Shown here one piece after another: positions 34,174 through 43,190 of a stretch of 64,000 nt of DNA (within the stretch, counting starts at the first letter, position 1; every line of letters starts with the position of its first letter). Origin of the DNA: SHVZ01 sp041906305 (GTDB taxonomy: Bacteria; Pseudomonadota; Alphaproteobacteria; SHVZ01); NCBI GenBank assembly GCA_041906305.1, contig JAYRJL010000001.1, positions 558,001-622,000 on the forward strand, read 5' to 3'. A model generated the notes under the pieces. It saw nothing but the letters and a program-made list of their open reading frames with translations. It searched no databases and had not been told where the DNA came from. The position numbers and the translations under genes are program-made.

Positions 34174-35472
34174 ATGACCCGTTCATTGACGATCGGCGCC
34201 GCGGCGCTGGCCTTGATGCTACCCCTGACGGCAGCCGCCGCCACCGACGACGAGATGCAGCAGATCAAGGCGTCGATCCGCGAGCTCGAGCAGCGCCGCG
34301 CCGAGGATCAGGCGCGCATCGCGGATCTGGAACGCCGCCTGAAGGCAGCCGAGGAGAACAAGGTGCCGGCGGCGGCACCACCGCCGGCCCCGGCCGCGAC
34401 GCGCTCCGCCAATGGCTTCAACCCGGCGATCGGGCTGACGCTCAACGGTACCTACGGTCGCCTGACCAAGGACCCGGCCAACGCCACCGTGCCGGGCTTC
34501 GCCCTCGGCGAGGAAGCCGGGATCGGCGACCGCGGCTTCTCGCTCGGCGAGTCCGAGGTGAACTTCTCGGCCAGCATCGACCACCTGTTCTACGGCGAGC
34601 TGACGGTCGCGCTCGCGCGTGACGGCGAGGTCGAGATCGAGGAGGCCTTCATCCAGTCGACTGCGCTGCCCTGGGGCTTCACCGCCAAGGCTGGCCGTTT
34701 CTTCTCCGGCATCGGCTACCTCAACGACCAGCACGCTCATGTCTGGGACTTCGTCGACGCGCCGCTGCCCTACCGCGCGATGCTCGGCGAGCAGTACCGC
34801 GACGACGGCGTGCAGGTGAAATGGCTGGCGCCGACCGACCGCTTCATCGAACTGGGACTGGAAGGTTTCCGCGGAGACCGTTTCCCGGCGACGGCGACCA
34901 ATCGTGGCAATGGGGCTTTCGCCTCTTACCTGCATGTCGGCGGCGATGTCGGGCTCAGTCACAGCTGGCTGGCCGGGCTGTCGCTGCTGCACACGGAGGC
35001 GGAGGACAGGGAGACCGGCAGCGACCTCTTCACCGGCCGCAGCGATCTCGGCATCGCCAGCCTGGTTTGGAAGTGGGCGCCCGACGGCAATCCCGTCGAG
35101 CGCAACCTGAAGCTCCAGGCGGAGTACTTTCATCGTCGGGAGAACGGGCTCTTCAACGGCTTCGGCTATCGCGGCCGGCAGAACGGCTGGTACGCGCAGG
35201 CGGTCTATCAGTTCATGCCGCAATGGAAGGTCGGCGCGCGCTACGACCAGGTGTCGGCCGGCGATCTCGATTCCTCGGTCTTCGGCGGATCGACGCTCGA
35301 CAATCTCGGCATGACCTCGCGGCGCTGGAGCGCGCTCGGTGAATATGACACCAGCGAGTTCGGCCGCTTCCGCCTGCAGTACAACCGCGATCATGCCGCG
35401 CCGCAGGTGAACCACGAGCTGTTCCTCAACTACGTCGTCTCGCTCGGCGCCCATGGCGCCCACAAGTTCTAG
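34174..35472 (+). CDS. outer-membrane porin, putative zinc-regulated
   Basis: A 432-residue outer-membrane beta-barrel protein. It has a signal peptide (about residues 1-22), a short coiled coil (25-55) with repeated ELEQRRAEDQARIADLERR-type heptads, a proline/alanine linker, then a long region of alternating strands ending in a C-terminal phenylalanine (HKF), as barrel proteins often do. It does not show a TonB box or plug, so it looks like a passive porin and not a ZnuD-type receptor. It lies inside the Zur operon and probably lets zinc or zinc complexes cross the outer membrane. Confidence 0.75.
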   Translation: MTRSLTIGAAALALMLPLTAAAATDDEMQQIKASIRELEQRRAEDQARIADLERRLKAAEENKVPAAAPPPAPAATRSANGFNPAIGLTLNGTYGRLTKDPANATVPGFALGEEAGIGDRGFSLGESEVNFSASIDHLFYGELTVALARDGEVEIEEAFIQSTALPWGFTAKAGRFFSGIGYLNDQHAHVWDFVDAPLPYRAMLGEQYRDDGVQVKWLAPTDRFIELGLEGFRGDRFPATATNRGNGAFASYLHVGGDVGLSHSWLAGLSLLHTEAEDRETGSDLFTGRSDLGIASLVWKWAPDGNPVERNLKLQAEYFHRRENGLFNGFGYRGRQNGWYAQAVYQFMPQWKVGARYDQVSAGDLDSSVFGGSTLDNLGMTSRRWSALGEYDTSEFGRFRLQYNRDHAAPQVNHELFLNYVVSLGAHGAHKF

Positions 35473-35481
35473 GAGGCGACC

Positions 35482-36378
35482 ATGCAGAGGCTTCTTGTTC
35501 TCCTGTTCGTTCTGTTCCTCGCTCAACCGGCTTCGGCGGCGTTCAACATCTTCGCCTGCGAGCCCGAATGGGGCGCACTGGCGGAAGAGATCGGCGGCGA
35601 TGCGGTCTCGGTCTATGTCGCGACCTCGGCGAAGCAGGATCCGCACCAGCTCCAGGCGCGGCCGAGCCTGATCGCCAAGGCGCGCGGCGCCGATCTCGTC
35701 GTCTGCACCGGGGCCGAGCTCGAGATCGGCTGGCTGCCGGTGATCCTCCGCCAGGCGGCGAACGGCAAGATCCAGCCCGGCACGCCGGGCAACTTCGAAG
35801 CCGCGGCGCAGGTGCGGCTCAGGGACGTGCCGACGGTCCTCGATCGCTCGCAAGGCGACGTTCACGCGCAAGGCAATCCGCACATCCAGACGGACCCGCG
35901 CAACATGGCACCGGTCGCCGCGGCGCTGGCCGAGCGAATGTCGCAGGTCGATCCCGGCAATGCGGCGCGCTATCGGGAGCGACATCAGTCGTTCGCACGG
36001 CGATGGAGCGAGGCGCTGCAGCGCTGGCAGGCGGAGGCAGCTCCGCTGAAAGGCGTGAAGGTCGCGGTCCAGCACAAGAACTGGACCTACCTGATCGACT
36101 GGCTCGGCCTCGCCGAGGTGACGACACTGGAGCCGAAGCCCGGCGTGCCGCCGAGCAGCGGGCATCTCGCCGAGGTGCTGGCGAAGGTGACGGCAGATCC
36201 GGTCCGCCTCGTGATCCGCGCCGCCTACGAGGACGGGCGGCCGTCGGCTTGGCTCGCGGAGCGCGCGAAGGTGCCGGCGGTCGAGCTGCCCTTCACCGTC
36301 GGGGGCAACGACCAGGCGACGGACCTGATCAAGCTCTTCGACGACACGCTGCGTCGCCTGAAGGAGGCGGCGCGATGA
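35482..36378 (+). CDS. zinc ABC transporter substrate-binding protein (ZnuA/AztC-like)
   Basis: A 298-residue periplasmic metal-binding protein (cluster A-I) with a signal peptide ending ASAAF near residue 20. Candidate zinc ligands are His55 (KQDPHQ), His134 (GNPHIQ), His198 (VQHKNW) and an acidic residue at 250-251 (YEDGRPS), the arrangement of ZnuA-type receptors. The His-rich loop of classical ZnuA is absent; one extra histidine, His128, sits before the second ligand. Its stop overlaps the permease start (ATGA). Confidence 0.88.
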   Translation: MQRLLVLLFVLFLAQPASAAFNIFACEPEWGALAEEIGGDAVSVYVATSAKQDPHQLQARPSLIAKARGADLVVCTGAELEIGWLPVILRQAANGKIQPGTPGNFEAAAQVRLRDVPTVLDRSQGDVHAQGNPHIQTDPRNMAPVAAALAERMSQVDPGNAARYRERHQSFARRWSEALQRWQAEAAPLKGVKVAVQHKNWTYLIDWLGLAEVTTLEPKPGVPPSSGHLAEVLAKVTADPVRLVIRAAYEDGRPSAWLAERAKVPAVELPFTVGGNDQATDLIKLFDDTLRRLKEAAR

Positions 36379-37130
36379 GCTACGACATCCTGCTGCCGGC
36401 GTTCCTCGCGGGATTGCTGGTGCTTGCGACCCACGTGCCGCTGGGCCAGCAGGTGCTGGCTCGCGGCATCGTCTTCATCGACCTCGCGATCGCCCAGGTC
36501 GCAGGACTGGGCGTCATCGTCGCCGATGTCGTGCTCGGCTGGGAGGCGCAGGGGTGGCGGGCTCAGATCGCCGCATCCGCCGCCGCTGTCGCGGCGGCCC
36601 TTCTGCTGACCTGGACCGAAAAACGCTGGGCCCAGTCGCAAGAGGCGCTGATCGGCGTTCTGTTCGTCGCGGCGGCGAGCGCCGAGATCCTGCTGCTTGC
36701 ACATGATCCGCATGGCGGCGAACACCTGAAGGATCTGCTGGTCGGCCAGATCCTCTGGGTCTCGCCGACGGACCTGCTGCCGGTGGCACTGCTCTACGGT
36801 GCCGTGCTGGCGCTGTGGTTCCGCCTCGGAGAGAAGCTGGGTCGGCTCGGCTTCTATCTTCTGTTCGCCGCCGTCGTCACCGCCTCGGTGCAGCTCGTCG
36901 GCATCTATCTCGTCTTCGGCAGCCTGATCGTGCCGGCGCTGGCGGCGCGCGCATTCGCGCAACGCTACCGCCTCGCGGCGGGCTATGCCGCCGGCATCCT
37001 GGGCTATGCCGGCGGCCTCGTGCTGTCGGCGCTGTTCGACCTGCCGACGGGGCCCGTGATCGTCTGCACCTTGGTCGCGGCGATGCCCGTCATCGCCGCG
37101 ATCGGGGCAAGGAGCCGCTACGCCTTGTAA
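36375..37130 (+). CDS. zinc ABC transporter permease (ABC-3 family, ZnuB-like)
   Basis: A 251-residue permease of the ABC-3 family with about seven to eight membrane helices. It includes the opening LAGLLVLATHVPLGQQVLARGIVFIDLAIAQVAGLG and the late LVFGSLIVPALAAR segment typical of zinc and manganese permeases. A histidine-containing cytoplasmic stretch, HDPHGGEHLKD, is near residue 115. It overlaps the binding-protein gene by four bases. No ATPase gene follows; the next gene is a convergent serine hydrolase whose stop overlaps this one by 13 bases, so the required ATPase must be encoded elsewhere or is missing. Confidence 0.88.
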   Translation: MSYDILLPAFLAGLLVLATHVPLGQQVLARGIVFIDLAIAQVAGLGVIVADVVLGWEAQGWRAQIAASAAAVAAALLLTWTEKRWAQSQEALIGVLFVAAASAEILLLAHDPHGGEHLKDLLVGQILWVSPTDLLPVALLYGAVLALWFRLGEKLGRLGFYLLFAAVVTASVQLVGIYLVFGSLIVPALAARAFAQRYRLAAGYAAGILGYAGGLVLSALFDLPTGPVIVCTLVAAMPVIAAIGARSRYAL

Positions 37131-38482
37131 CGGCCCTTGATCTCCTTCACCGCGTCGGCTTCCGACTTCAGGCGGGAGCCGGTCGCGTAGATCTCGGCGA
37201 CGCGGCTGCCCTTGCGGATGCGCCTGATCTCCTCGCCGAAGCTGGCGAAGCCGCCGGCTTCGGTGACGCGGCCCTTATCGCGGCCGGCGACCGCGATCTC
37301 GCTCGCGTCCATGAACGGGTCGAGCAGGCCCGGCGTCGCCGCCATCACCTTCTCGCCCATCGGCACGAGGTCGAAGCAGCCCCAGAGGCTCCACCAGCGG
37401 CCGGTCCAGTCGGCGATCCGGCGCGCCGGCGCGCCGTGCTGATGGAAGCGACGCAGGATGTGCATGGTGCCGTCGAGCCACTGGTGCGACATCCCGTCGG
37501 CGGCGTTGGTCAGGACCGAGATCGTGATGTCGTGCGCCGGGATGGTCGCGGTCCGGGTGATGAAGCCCGGAAAGCCGCCGGAATGCCCGACATGGTCCCA
37601 GCCGCCGAGCGTGCCGGAGATCGTGCCGAGCCCGTACCAGCGCTCGAGCTGCGAGTGCGGCACCCTCCAGTGGCGCCGGGTCATCTCGCGGCGGCTGGTG
37701 ACGGAGAGGAAGCTCCTCTTCGCCGTCGGCGAGATCTGGCCGAAGAACAGCGCCAGGTCGTGCGCGGTCGAGATGAAGCCGGTCGCCGAGGCGAGGCCGT
37801 GCGTGTTCGTGTCGCTGGGAAGCGTGATGCGGTATCCGAGCGGCACCTTCGACGAGTGGCCCTTGGCGAGCGGGCCGCCTTTCGGCGCGGGCACGTCGGG
37901 CCGCGTCTCCTCGAGGCCGGCGGCCTCCACCACCTCGCGCTGGATCCACTTGTTGTAGGCCTCGCCCGTCACCGCCTCGATCACCTGGCCGGCGAGGCCA
38001 AACCCGTGGTTCGAGTACTTCATGCGCAGATTGGCCTCGATCGGCTGCGGCTCGGCCAGCTCCTTCAGGAACTCCTCGGCGCTGAGGAAGGGCCGGCGAT
38101 GCGTCCACTGGCCGGTATCCTTGCCGTCGCGGATGATGCCGGCGGTGTGCGAGAGAAGCTGTGCCACCGTCGCCTTGGCGACAGTCGGGTGCAGGCCCTT
38201 CACGTACTTGCCGGCCGGGTCGTCGAGCTGGAGCTTGCCTTTCTCGCGCAGCCTCAGGATGCCGGCGGCGGTGAAGCTCTTGGAGTGCGAGGCGACGCGG
38301 TGGCGATGCCTCGGCGTGAGTTCCTGCCCGCGCGGCTGGTTGGCGTAGCCCCAGGCCTGCTCGAACACGACCTTGCCCTTGTGCGCGATCGCCATCGCGC
38401 AGCCGGGCTGCTCGGTGACGCGCATCTGGAAGCCGATCCATTGCGGCACATAGTCGAGGGCGGCGGCGAGCCATTTATCCAT
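37118..38482 (-). CDS. serine hydrolase, class C beta-lactamase/esterase family
   Basis: A 454-residue protein of the beta-lactamase (class C)/EstB/DAP-like serine hydrolase family. The motifs are S-H-S-K (SxxK nucleophile, around residue 68), Y-S-N (general base, around residue 157) and H-S-G-G (in place of KTG, near residue 307). There is no signal peptide, so a cytoplasmic esterase or peptidase is more likely than antibiotic resistance. I chose the ATG at 38482 (MDKWLAAALDYVP); upstream frame extensions are low-quality. Its 3' end overlaps the zinc permease gene tail to tail. Confidence 0.82.
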   Translation of the reverse strand: MDKWLAAALDYVPQWIGFQMRVTEQPGCAMAIAHKGKVVFEQAWGYANQPRGQELTPRHRHRVASHSKSFTAAGILRLREKGKLQLDDPAGKYVKGLHPTVAKATVAQLLSHTAGIIRDGKDTGQWTHRRPFLSAEEFLKELAEPQPIEANLRMKYSNHGFGLAGQVIEAVTGEAYNKWIQREVVEAAGLEETRPDVPAPKGGPLAKGHSSKVPLGYRITLPSDTNTHGLASATGFISTAHDLALFFGQISPTAKRSFLSVTSRREMTRRHWRVPHSQLERWYGLGTISGTLGGWDHVGHSGGFPGFITRTATIPAHDITISVLTNAADGMSHQWLDGTMHILRRFHQHGAPARRIADWTGRWWSLWGCFDLVPMGEKVMAATPGLLDPFMDASEIAVAGRDKGRVTEAGGFASFGEEIRRIRKGSRVAEIYATGSRLKSEADAVKEIKGRYKA

Positions 38483-38561
38483 GGATGTCTCTCTGGGGCA
38501 TTGAGATGAGGCCGCGCCGGGACCGGCGCCGCCGGGAGAATAGCGCCCGGGAGGGCCTGCG

Positions 38562-39242
38562 TCAGGCCCGGACGTAGCGGAGGATCGTGTCGACGACGAT
38601 GGCGCGCCGCTTGGCAAGCGCCTTCGCCGAATCCATGTCGCGCTCGAAGATCAGCGAGAAGGTGGCGCGGTTCGAGACGTTGAAGAAGCAGAGCGCGCTG
38701 ATCGACATGTGGATGTCGATCGGGTCGAGGCCCTTGCGGAACGCGCCGGCGGCCACGCCCCGCTGGTAGAGGCCTTTGATCTTGTCGATGACGGTGGCGT
38801 TGACGTCGTGGATCGCCCGCGACTTCTTCAGGTGCTCGCCGTGATGGATGTTCTCGACCATCACCAGGCGGATGAAGTCCTGGTTCTGGTTCTGGTAGTC
38901 GAAGGTGAATCCGACCAGCGTCTTCAGCGCCTCCTCGGGCTCCAGGTGCTCGAGGTCGAGCGTGTTCTCGATCGAGCGGATCCGCCGGTAGGCTTCCTCG
39001 ATCACCGCGAGGTACAGCCCCTCCTTGTCGCGGAAGTAGTAGTAGATCATCCGCTTGGAGGTGTTGGTGCGCGCCGCGATCTCGTCGATGCGCCCGCCCG
39101 AATAGCCCTTGCCGGCGAACTCCTCGGTCGCGACCTCGAGGATGTTGCGGCGGGTGCCCTCGGCATCCGGCGTCCGGGTCGAGCTCGCGCGGTCGGCGAC
39201 GTCGCGGTCCTGACGCATCGCTGGTGGTCGATTTCCCTGCAT
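38562..39242 (-). CDS. TetR/AcrR family transcriptional regulator
   Basis: A 226-residue TetR-type repressor. The helix-turn-helix lies near residues 45-72 (FAGKGYSGGRIDEIAARTNTSKRMIYYYFRDKEGLY). A ligand-binding region follows with VMVENIHHGEHLKKS and a C-terminal TetR_C-like section. It diverges from the shikimate dehydrogenase gene across a perfect palindrome. It very probably represses that catabolic run and itself, and releases DNA on binding quinate, shikimate or a pathway intermediate; the inducer is inference. An alternative ATG at 39218 would shorten it by eight residues. Confidence 0.9.
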   Translation of the reverse strand: MQGNRPPAMRQDRDVADRASSTRTPDAEGTRRNILEVATEEFAGKGYSGGRIDEIAARTNTSKRMIYYYFRDKEGLYLAVIEEAYRRIRSIENTLDLEHLEPEEALKTLVGFTFDYQNQNQDFIRLVMVENIHHGEHLKKSRAIHDVNATVIDKIKGLYQRGVAAGAFRKGLDPIDIHMSISALCFFNVSNRATFSLIFERDMDSAKALAKRRAIVVDTILRYVRA

Positions 39243-39289
39243 CTGGCGGCGCCAATATCGCCCGTGGCCGACCTTGCCGCGAGCGGTTC

Positions 39290-39316
39290 TTGACTGAACT
39301 AACTAGTTCGTACATT
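39290..39316 (+). promoter_or_regulatory. promoter with TetR operator for the quinate/shikimate genes
   Basis: TTGACT (39290-39295) and TACATT (39311-39316), 15 bases apart, form a plausible sigma-70 promoter. Between them lies the perfect dyad GAACTA-AC-TAGTTC (39296-39309). A palindrome filling the promoter spacer, 48 bases upstream of a divergent TetR gene, is the expected operator arrangement. Confidence 0.65.
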
Positions 39317-39394
39317 GCTAGGAGCAAGAACACAACGCCGTGCCGGCCAGCCCGAAGAAGGCTGTGCCGGACGCGGCGGCAGGGAAGGAACGGC

Positions 39395-40345
39395 ATGAGG
39401 CCGAAGTTGCTGACCGAGCGCGCGCTGCCGGCGCCGGCGGAGGCTCCTGGACGGGAAGCCCTGCCGCGCTCGGTGTTGGTCGGCCTCATCGGTTCGGGCA
39501 TCCAGGCTTCCAAGTCGCCGGCGATGCACGAGCGCGAGGCCGAGGCCCAGGGTCTCCGCTGCCTTTACCGGCTGATCGATCTCGCTGAGCTCGGCCTCGG
39601 CGTCGAGGCGGCGGGCGAACTGCTGGCGGCGGCGCAGCTCATGGGCTTCGCCGGCGTCAACGTCACGCATCCCTGCAAGCAGGCGATCATCGCCGAGCTC
39701 GACACGCTTTCGCCGGAGGCCGAGGCCATCGGCGCGGTGAACACCGTGGTCTTCGAGGGCAGGAGGCGCGTCGGCCACAACACGGATGCCTATGGCTTCG
39801 GCGAGAGCCTGCGCCGCTTCCTGCCCGACGCCGGCCTCGACCGCGTCGTCCAGGTCGGCGCCGGCGGCGCCGGGGCCGCGGTGGCGCATGCCCTGATGTC
39901 CCGCGGGGTCGGCGCGCTCACCCTGGTCGATCTCGATACCGGCCGGGCCGATGCGCTCGCGACCAAGCTCCGGCGGCGCTTCGGCGATCGCATTGCCGTC
40001 GCCGTCGATCCGCCGTCGCTCGCCGACGCCGACGGGCTGGTCAACGCGACGCCCCTTGGCATGGCGCGATATCCGGGGATGCCGGTGCCCGAGTCGCGGC
40101 TGCACCCGAAGCTCTGGGTCGCCGACATCGTCTACACGCCGCTCGAGACCGAGCTGTTGCGCGCCGCGCGTCGGCTGGGTTGCCGCACGCTCGCCGGCGG
40201 CGGCATGGCCGTCTTCCAGGCCGTCGAGGCCTTCCGCCTGTTCACCGGCATCGTCCCCGATGCCGCGCGCATGCTCCTGCATTTCGATTCGATGAATGCC
40301 GGGGCCGATCTCTCGTCGACCAACCACACTGCAAAGGGAGGATGA
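39395..40345 (+). CDS. aroE: quinate/shikimate dehydrogenase (AroE superfamily, NAD-type)
   Basis: A 316-residue shikimate dehydrogenase family enzyme. The substrate site shows SKSP-x-M-H (40-45), the catalytic lysine Lys95 in NVTHPCKQ, N116 and D131 in GHNTDAYGFG; the nucleotide motif GAGGAG is at 155-160. After that motif the protein reads LVDLDTGRA, with an aspartate where NADP-specific AroE has the N-R-T arginine, so NAD is the likely cofactor. That fits catabolic oxidation of quinate or shikimate better than biosynthesis, as do the neighbours (TRAP transporter, 3-dehydroquinase, dehydroshikimate dehydratase). The ATG at 39395 follows a GGAAGGAA ribosome-binding site. Confidence 0.87.
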   Translation: MRPKLLTERALPAPAEAPGREALPRSVLVGLIGSGIQASKSPAMHEREAEAQGLRCLYRLIDLAELGLGVEAAGELLAAAQLMGFAGVNVTHPCKQAIIAELDTLSPEAEAIGAVNTVVFEGRRRVGHNTDAYGFGESLRRFLPDAGLDRVVQVGAGGAGAAVAHALMSRGVGALTLVDLDTGRADALATKLRRRFGDRIAVAVDPPSLADADGLVNATPLGMARYPGMPVPESRLHPKLWVADIVYTPLETELLRAARRLGCRTLAGGGMAVFQAVEAFRLFTGIVPDAARMLLHFDSMNAGADLSSTNHTAKGG

Positions 40346-40348
40346 CCA

Positions 40349-41335
40349 ATGGACTTCTCGGTTAGCCGCCGCACGCTTCTGAAGACCGGCGCCGCGCTCG
40401 GCGTCGCCTCGGCCGTGCCCGCCTACGCCCAGGCCAAGCCGAACCTGCGCTTCGCCGCCGTGTTCTCCGACAAGGACATAAGGGCGAAGATGATCGAGAT
40501 GTTGGCCAAGGACGTCGAGGCCGACTTCAAGATCGAGCCGTTCCTCAACGGCTCCCTGTTCAAGCAGGGCACCGAGCTCGTCGCGCTCGAGCGCAACAAC
40601 CTCGAGCTTGCCAACATCGCCCCGCAGGACATCTCGAACCAGCTGCCGGAATGGTCGATCGTGACCTCGGCCTACCTGTTCCGCGACGCCAAGCACCTGC
40701 ACACCTTCTTCGCGAGCCCGGTCGCCGCCGACCTGCTGAAGACGGTCGAGGACAAGCTGAAGGTTCGCATCCTCGGGCCCACCTTCTTCGGCACCCGTCA
40801 GGTCGGCCTCAAGCCCAACAAGAAGATCAACACGCCGGCCGACATGGCGGGCATCAAGCTGCGCATGCCGGGCGGCGACGCCTGGCAGTTCCTCGGCAAG
40901 TCGCTCGGCGCCAACCCGACGCCGGTCGCCTACGCCGAGGTCTACACGGCGCTCCAGACCGGCGCCATCGACGGTCAGGACAATCCGCTGCCGAACGTCC
41001 AGAACATGAAGTTCTACGAGGTGATGTCGCAGATCGTGCTGACCGACCACCTGATCGGCTTCGACCTGCTCTGCATCTCGTCCAAGGCCTGGGCGGCGAT
41101 GAGCCCGGCCCAGCAGCAGAAGTTCCAGGCCGCCGCCGCCAAGGCGATCGAGTGGAGCGCTGCCGAGCACCAGAAGCAGGAGGCCGAGCTGGTCGAGTTC
41201 CTGAAGAAGCAGGGCCTCCAGATCTATGCACCGGACGTGAAGGCGTTCCGGGCGCATGCGCAGAAGATGTACCTCGAATCCGACCTCGCGAAGAGCTGGC
41301 CCAAGGGGCTGATCGACAAGATCAACGCGCTCTGA
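40349..41335 (+). CDS. dctP: TRAP transporter substrate-binding protein DctP
   Basis: A 328-residue periplasmic DctP-family receptor with a twin-arginine-like leader (S-R-R-T-L-L-K-T at residues 6-13, cleavage near AYAQA). The family block with the conserved arginine contacting the carboxylate is GIKLRMPGGDAWQFLGKSLGANPTPVAYAEVYTALQTGAIDGQDNP, around residues 168-213. It captures an organic acid, here probably quinate or shikimate, for the DctQ/DctM membrane proteins encoded next. It starts three bases after the dehydrogenase stop. Confidence 0.92.
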   Translation: MDFSVSRRTLLKTGAALGVASAVPAYAQAKPNLRFAAVFSDKDIRAKMIEMLAKDVEADFKIEPFLNGSLFKQGTELVALERNNLELANIAPQDISNQLPEWSIVTSAYLFRDAKHLHTFFASPVAADLLKTVEDKLKVRILGPTFFGTRQVGLKPNKKINTPADMAGIKLRMPGGDAWQFLGKSLGANPTPVAYAEVYTALQTGAIDGQDNPLPNVQNMKFYEVMSQIVLTDHLIGFDLLCISSKAWAAMSPAQQQKFQAAAAKAIEWSAAEHQKQEAELVEFLKKQGLQIYAPDVKAFRAHAQKMYLESDLAKSWPKGLIDKINAL

Positions 41336-41387
41336 TCGACATCGCGGCGCCGTCGGCGATCCTGCCGGCGGCGAAAGGGGAGGGGAC

Positions 41388-41894
41388 ATGGGCGGCATCG
41401 GCGCTCGTCTGAGGCGATGGGCGGAGCACGTGATCGCGGGCCTGTTCGCGGTCATGTTCGTGGCGTTCCTGGTGCAGATCGCCTTTCGCTACCTGTTCAA
41501 CTTCCCGATCGGCTGGACCTCCGAGCTCACCATCGTCACCTGGCTCTGGCTGGTGCTGTGGGGAGCCGCGTTCGTCGTCACCGAGCGCGAGGAGATCCGC
41601 TTCGACCTGATCTACGCTGCCGTCGGCGACCGGACCCGGCGGATCATGGCGATCGTCACCGGGCTCTCGCTAATCGGGCTCTACGCGATCTCTTTCCCGG
41701 CGGTGGTCGACTACGTCACCTTCATGAAGGTCGAGAAGACCGCCTATCTCAAGATCCGCTTCGACGTCCTCTATTCGATCTACGTCGTCTTCGTCGTGGC
41801 GGTGCTGGTCCGCTACGTTTGGCTGGTCGTCTCAGCGATCCGCGGCAAGGCGCCGGCGGCCTTCGATCCGACCCAGGCGAGCTCGGGCGTATGA
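41388..41894 (+). CDS. dctQ: TRAP transporter small permease DctQ
   Basis: A 168-residue protein with four membrane helices and the DctQ family W-T-x-E-L motif (FPIGWTSELTIVTWLWLVLWGAAF near residue 37). It links the periplasmic receptor to the DctM channel. An AGGGGAGGGGAC ribosome-binding site precedes the ATG at 41388, and its stop overlaps the DctM start (ATGA). Confidence 0.92.
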   Translation: MGGIGARLRRWAEHVIAGLFAVMFVAFLVQIAFRYLFNFPIGWTSELTIVTWLWLVLWGAAFVVTEREEIRFDLIYAAVGDRTRRIMAIVTGLSLIGLYAISFPAVVDYVTFMKVEKTAYLKIRFDVLYSIYVVFVVAVLVRYVWLVVSAIRGKAPAAFDPTQASSGV

Positions 41895-43186
41895 GCGCTT
41901 CCTTCTCCTGGTGCATCGCCGCGATCGTCGCCTTGAGCCTGCTGGGGCTGCCGATCGGGCACGCGATGATCGGCGGCTCGATCCTCTATCTGCTGCTGGC
42001 CGGCCTCGACATGTCGACGGCTGCCGAACAGCTGCTGAACGGCCTCTATACCGGCTTCGTGCTGCTGGCGATCCCGCTGTTCATCCTCGCTGCCGAGTTC
42101 ATGAACGCCGGCAGCATCACCGACCGGCTGCTGCGGTTTTGCGATGCGATCGTCGGCCGCTTCCGCGGCGGCCTCGCGCATGTGAATGTCGTGCAGAGCA
42201 TCATCTTCGCCGGCATGTCGGGCTCCGCGATCGCGGATGCCGCGGGCAGCGGCAAGCTGATGCAGGCGATGATGACGCAGAACGGCAAGTACCCGCCGGC
42301 CTTCGCCGCGGCGCTCACCGCCGTCACCGCCGTGATCGGGCCGATCATCCCGCCCTCGATCCCGATCGTGATCTATGCCCTCGTCTCGGATACCTCGATC
42401 GGCTACCTCTTCCTCGGCGGCGTGGTGCCGGGCGTGCTGATGGGGCTCGTGCAGATGGCGCTGATCGCCGCCGTCGCCAGGCGCCGGAACTTCCCCGTCG
42501 AGGCGCCGGTCCCGCTTCGCAACCTCCCTCACATCACGATCCAGGCGCTGCCGGCGCTTGGCATGCCGGTCGTCCTGCTCGGGGGAATCTACAGCGGCGT
42601 GTTCACGCCGACCGAAGCCGCCGCGGTGGCGGCGGCGTATGCCCTGCTGGTCTCGGCCGTCCTCTATCGCAACATGGGCTGGGCCGACATCTACCGCTCG
42701 TTCCTGTCGAGTGCCCGGGTCACCGCCTCGATCGGCATGCTGATCGCCGGCGCGCTCGCCTTCAACTACGTGGTCACCGTCGAGAACATCCCGAAATCGC
42801 TCAGCGTCTACCTGCAGGCCTACCAGTTCACGCCGATCATGTTCCTGATCGCCGTCAACATCCTGCTGCTGATCCTGGGGTGCCTGCTCGAAGGCACCAC
42901 GATCCTCTTGATCGTCGTGCCCGTCCTCATCCCGACGGCCGAGGCGCTCGGCGTCGACATGGTGCATTTCGGCATCGTCGTCGTGGTCAACATCATGCTG
43001 GGTCTGGTGACGCCGCCCTACGGGCTCCTGCTGTTCGTGATGACCAACATCACCGGCGTCTCGCTGAAGGCGCTGGTGGCCGAGGTGCTGCCGTTCCTCT
43101 GGGTCATGGTCGCGGCGCTGGCGATGATCACTTTCATTCCCGACCTCGTGCTCTTCCTGCCGCGCCTCTTCGGCTACCAGGGCTGA
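41891..43186 (+). CDS. dctM: TRAP transporter large permease DctM
   Basis: A 431-residue, very hydrophobic protein with about twelve helices and DctM hallmarks: MNAGSITDRLLRFCDAIVGRFRGGLAHVNV near residue 68, the GMSGSAIADAAG loop near residue 110, and the IPPSIPIVIYALVSDTSIGYLFLGGVVPG stretch near 154. It is the ion-coupled channel of the TRAP importer. The ATG at 41891 overlaps the DctQ stop, and the 3-dehydroquinase gene follows after four bases. Confidence 0.93.
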   Translation: MSASFSWCIAAIVALSLLGLPIGHAMIGGSILYLLLAGLDMSTAAEQLLNGLYTGFVLLAIPLFILAAEFMNAGSITDRLLRFCDAIVGRFRGGLAHVNVVQSIIFAGMSGSAIADAAGSGKLMQAMMTQNGKYPPAFAAALTAVTAVIGPIIPPSIPIVIYALVSDTSIGYLFLGGVVPGVLMGLVQMALIAAVARRRNFPVEAPVPLRNLPHITIQALPALGMPVVLLGGIYSGVFTPTEAAAVAAAYALLVSAVLYRNMGWADIYRSFLSSARVTASIGMLIAGALAFNYVVTVENIPKSLSVYLQAYQFTPIMFLIAVNILLLILGCLLEGTTILLIVVPVLIPTAEALGVDMVHFGIVVVVNIMLGLVTPPYGLLLFVMTNITGVSLKALVAEVLPFLWVMVAALAMITFIPDLVLFLPRLFGYQG

Positions 43187-43190
43187 CCTC

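Noticed and set aside
37118..38482. Serine hydrolase as an antibiotic-resistance beta-lactamase.
   Set aside because: It has no signal peptide and has HSG in place of KTG, which fits esterase or peptidase relatives better.
38553..38569. GGGCCTG-CGT-CAGGCCC hairpin at the end of the TetR gene as a terminator.
   Set aside because: It overlaps the coding end and has no T-run; too weak to annotate.
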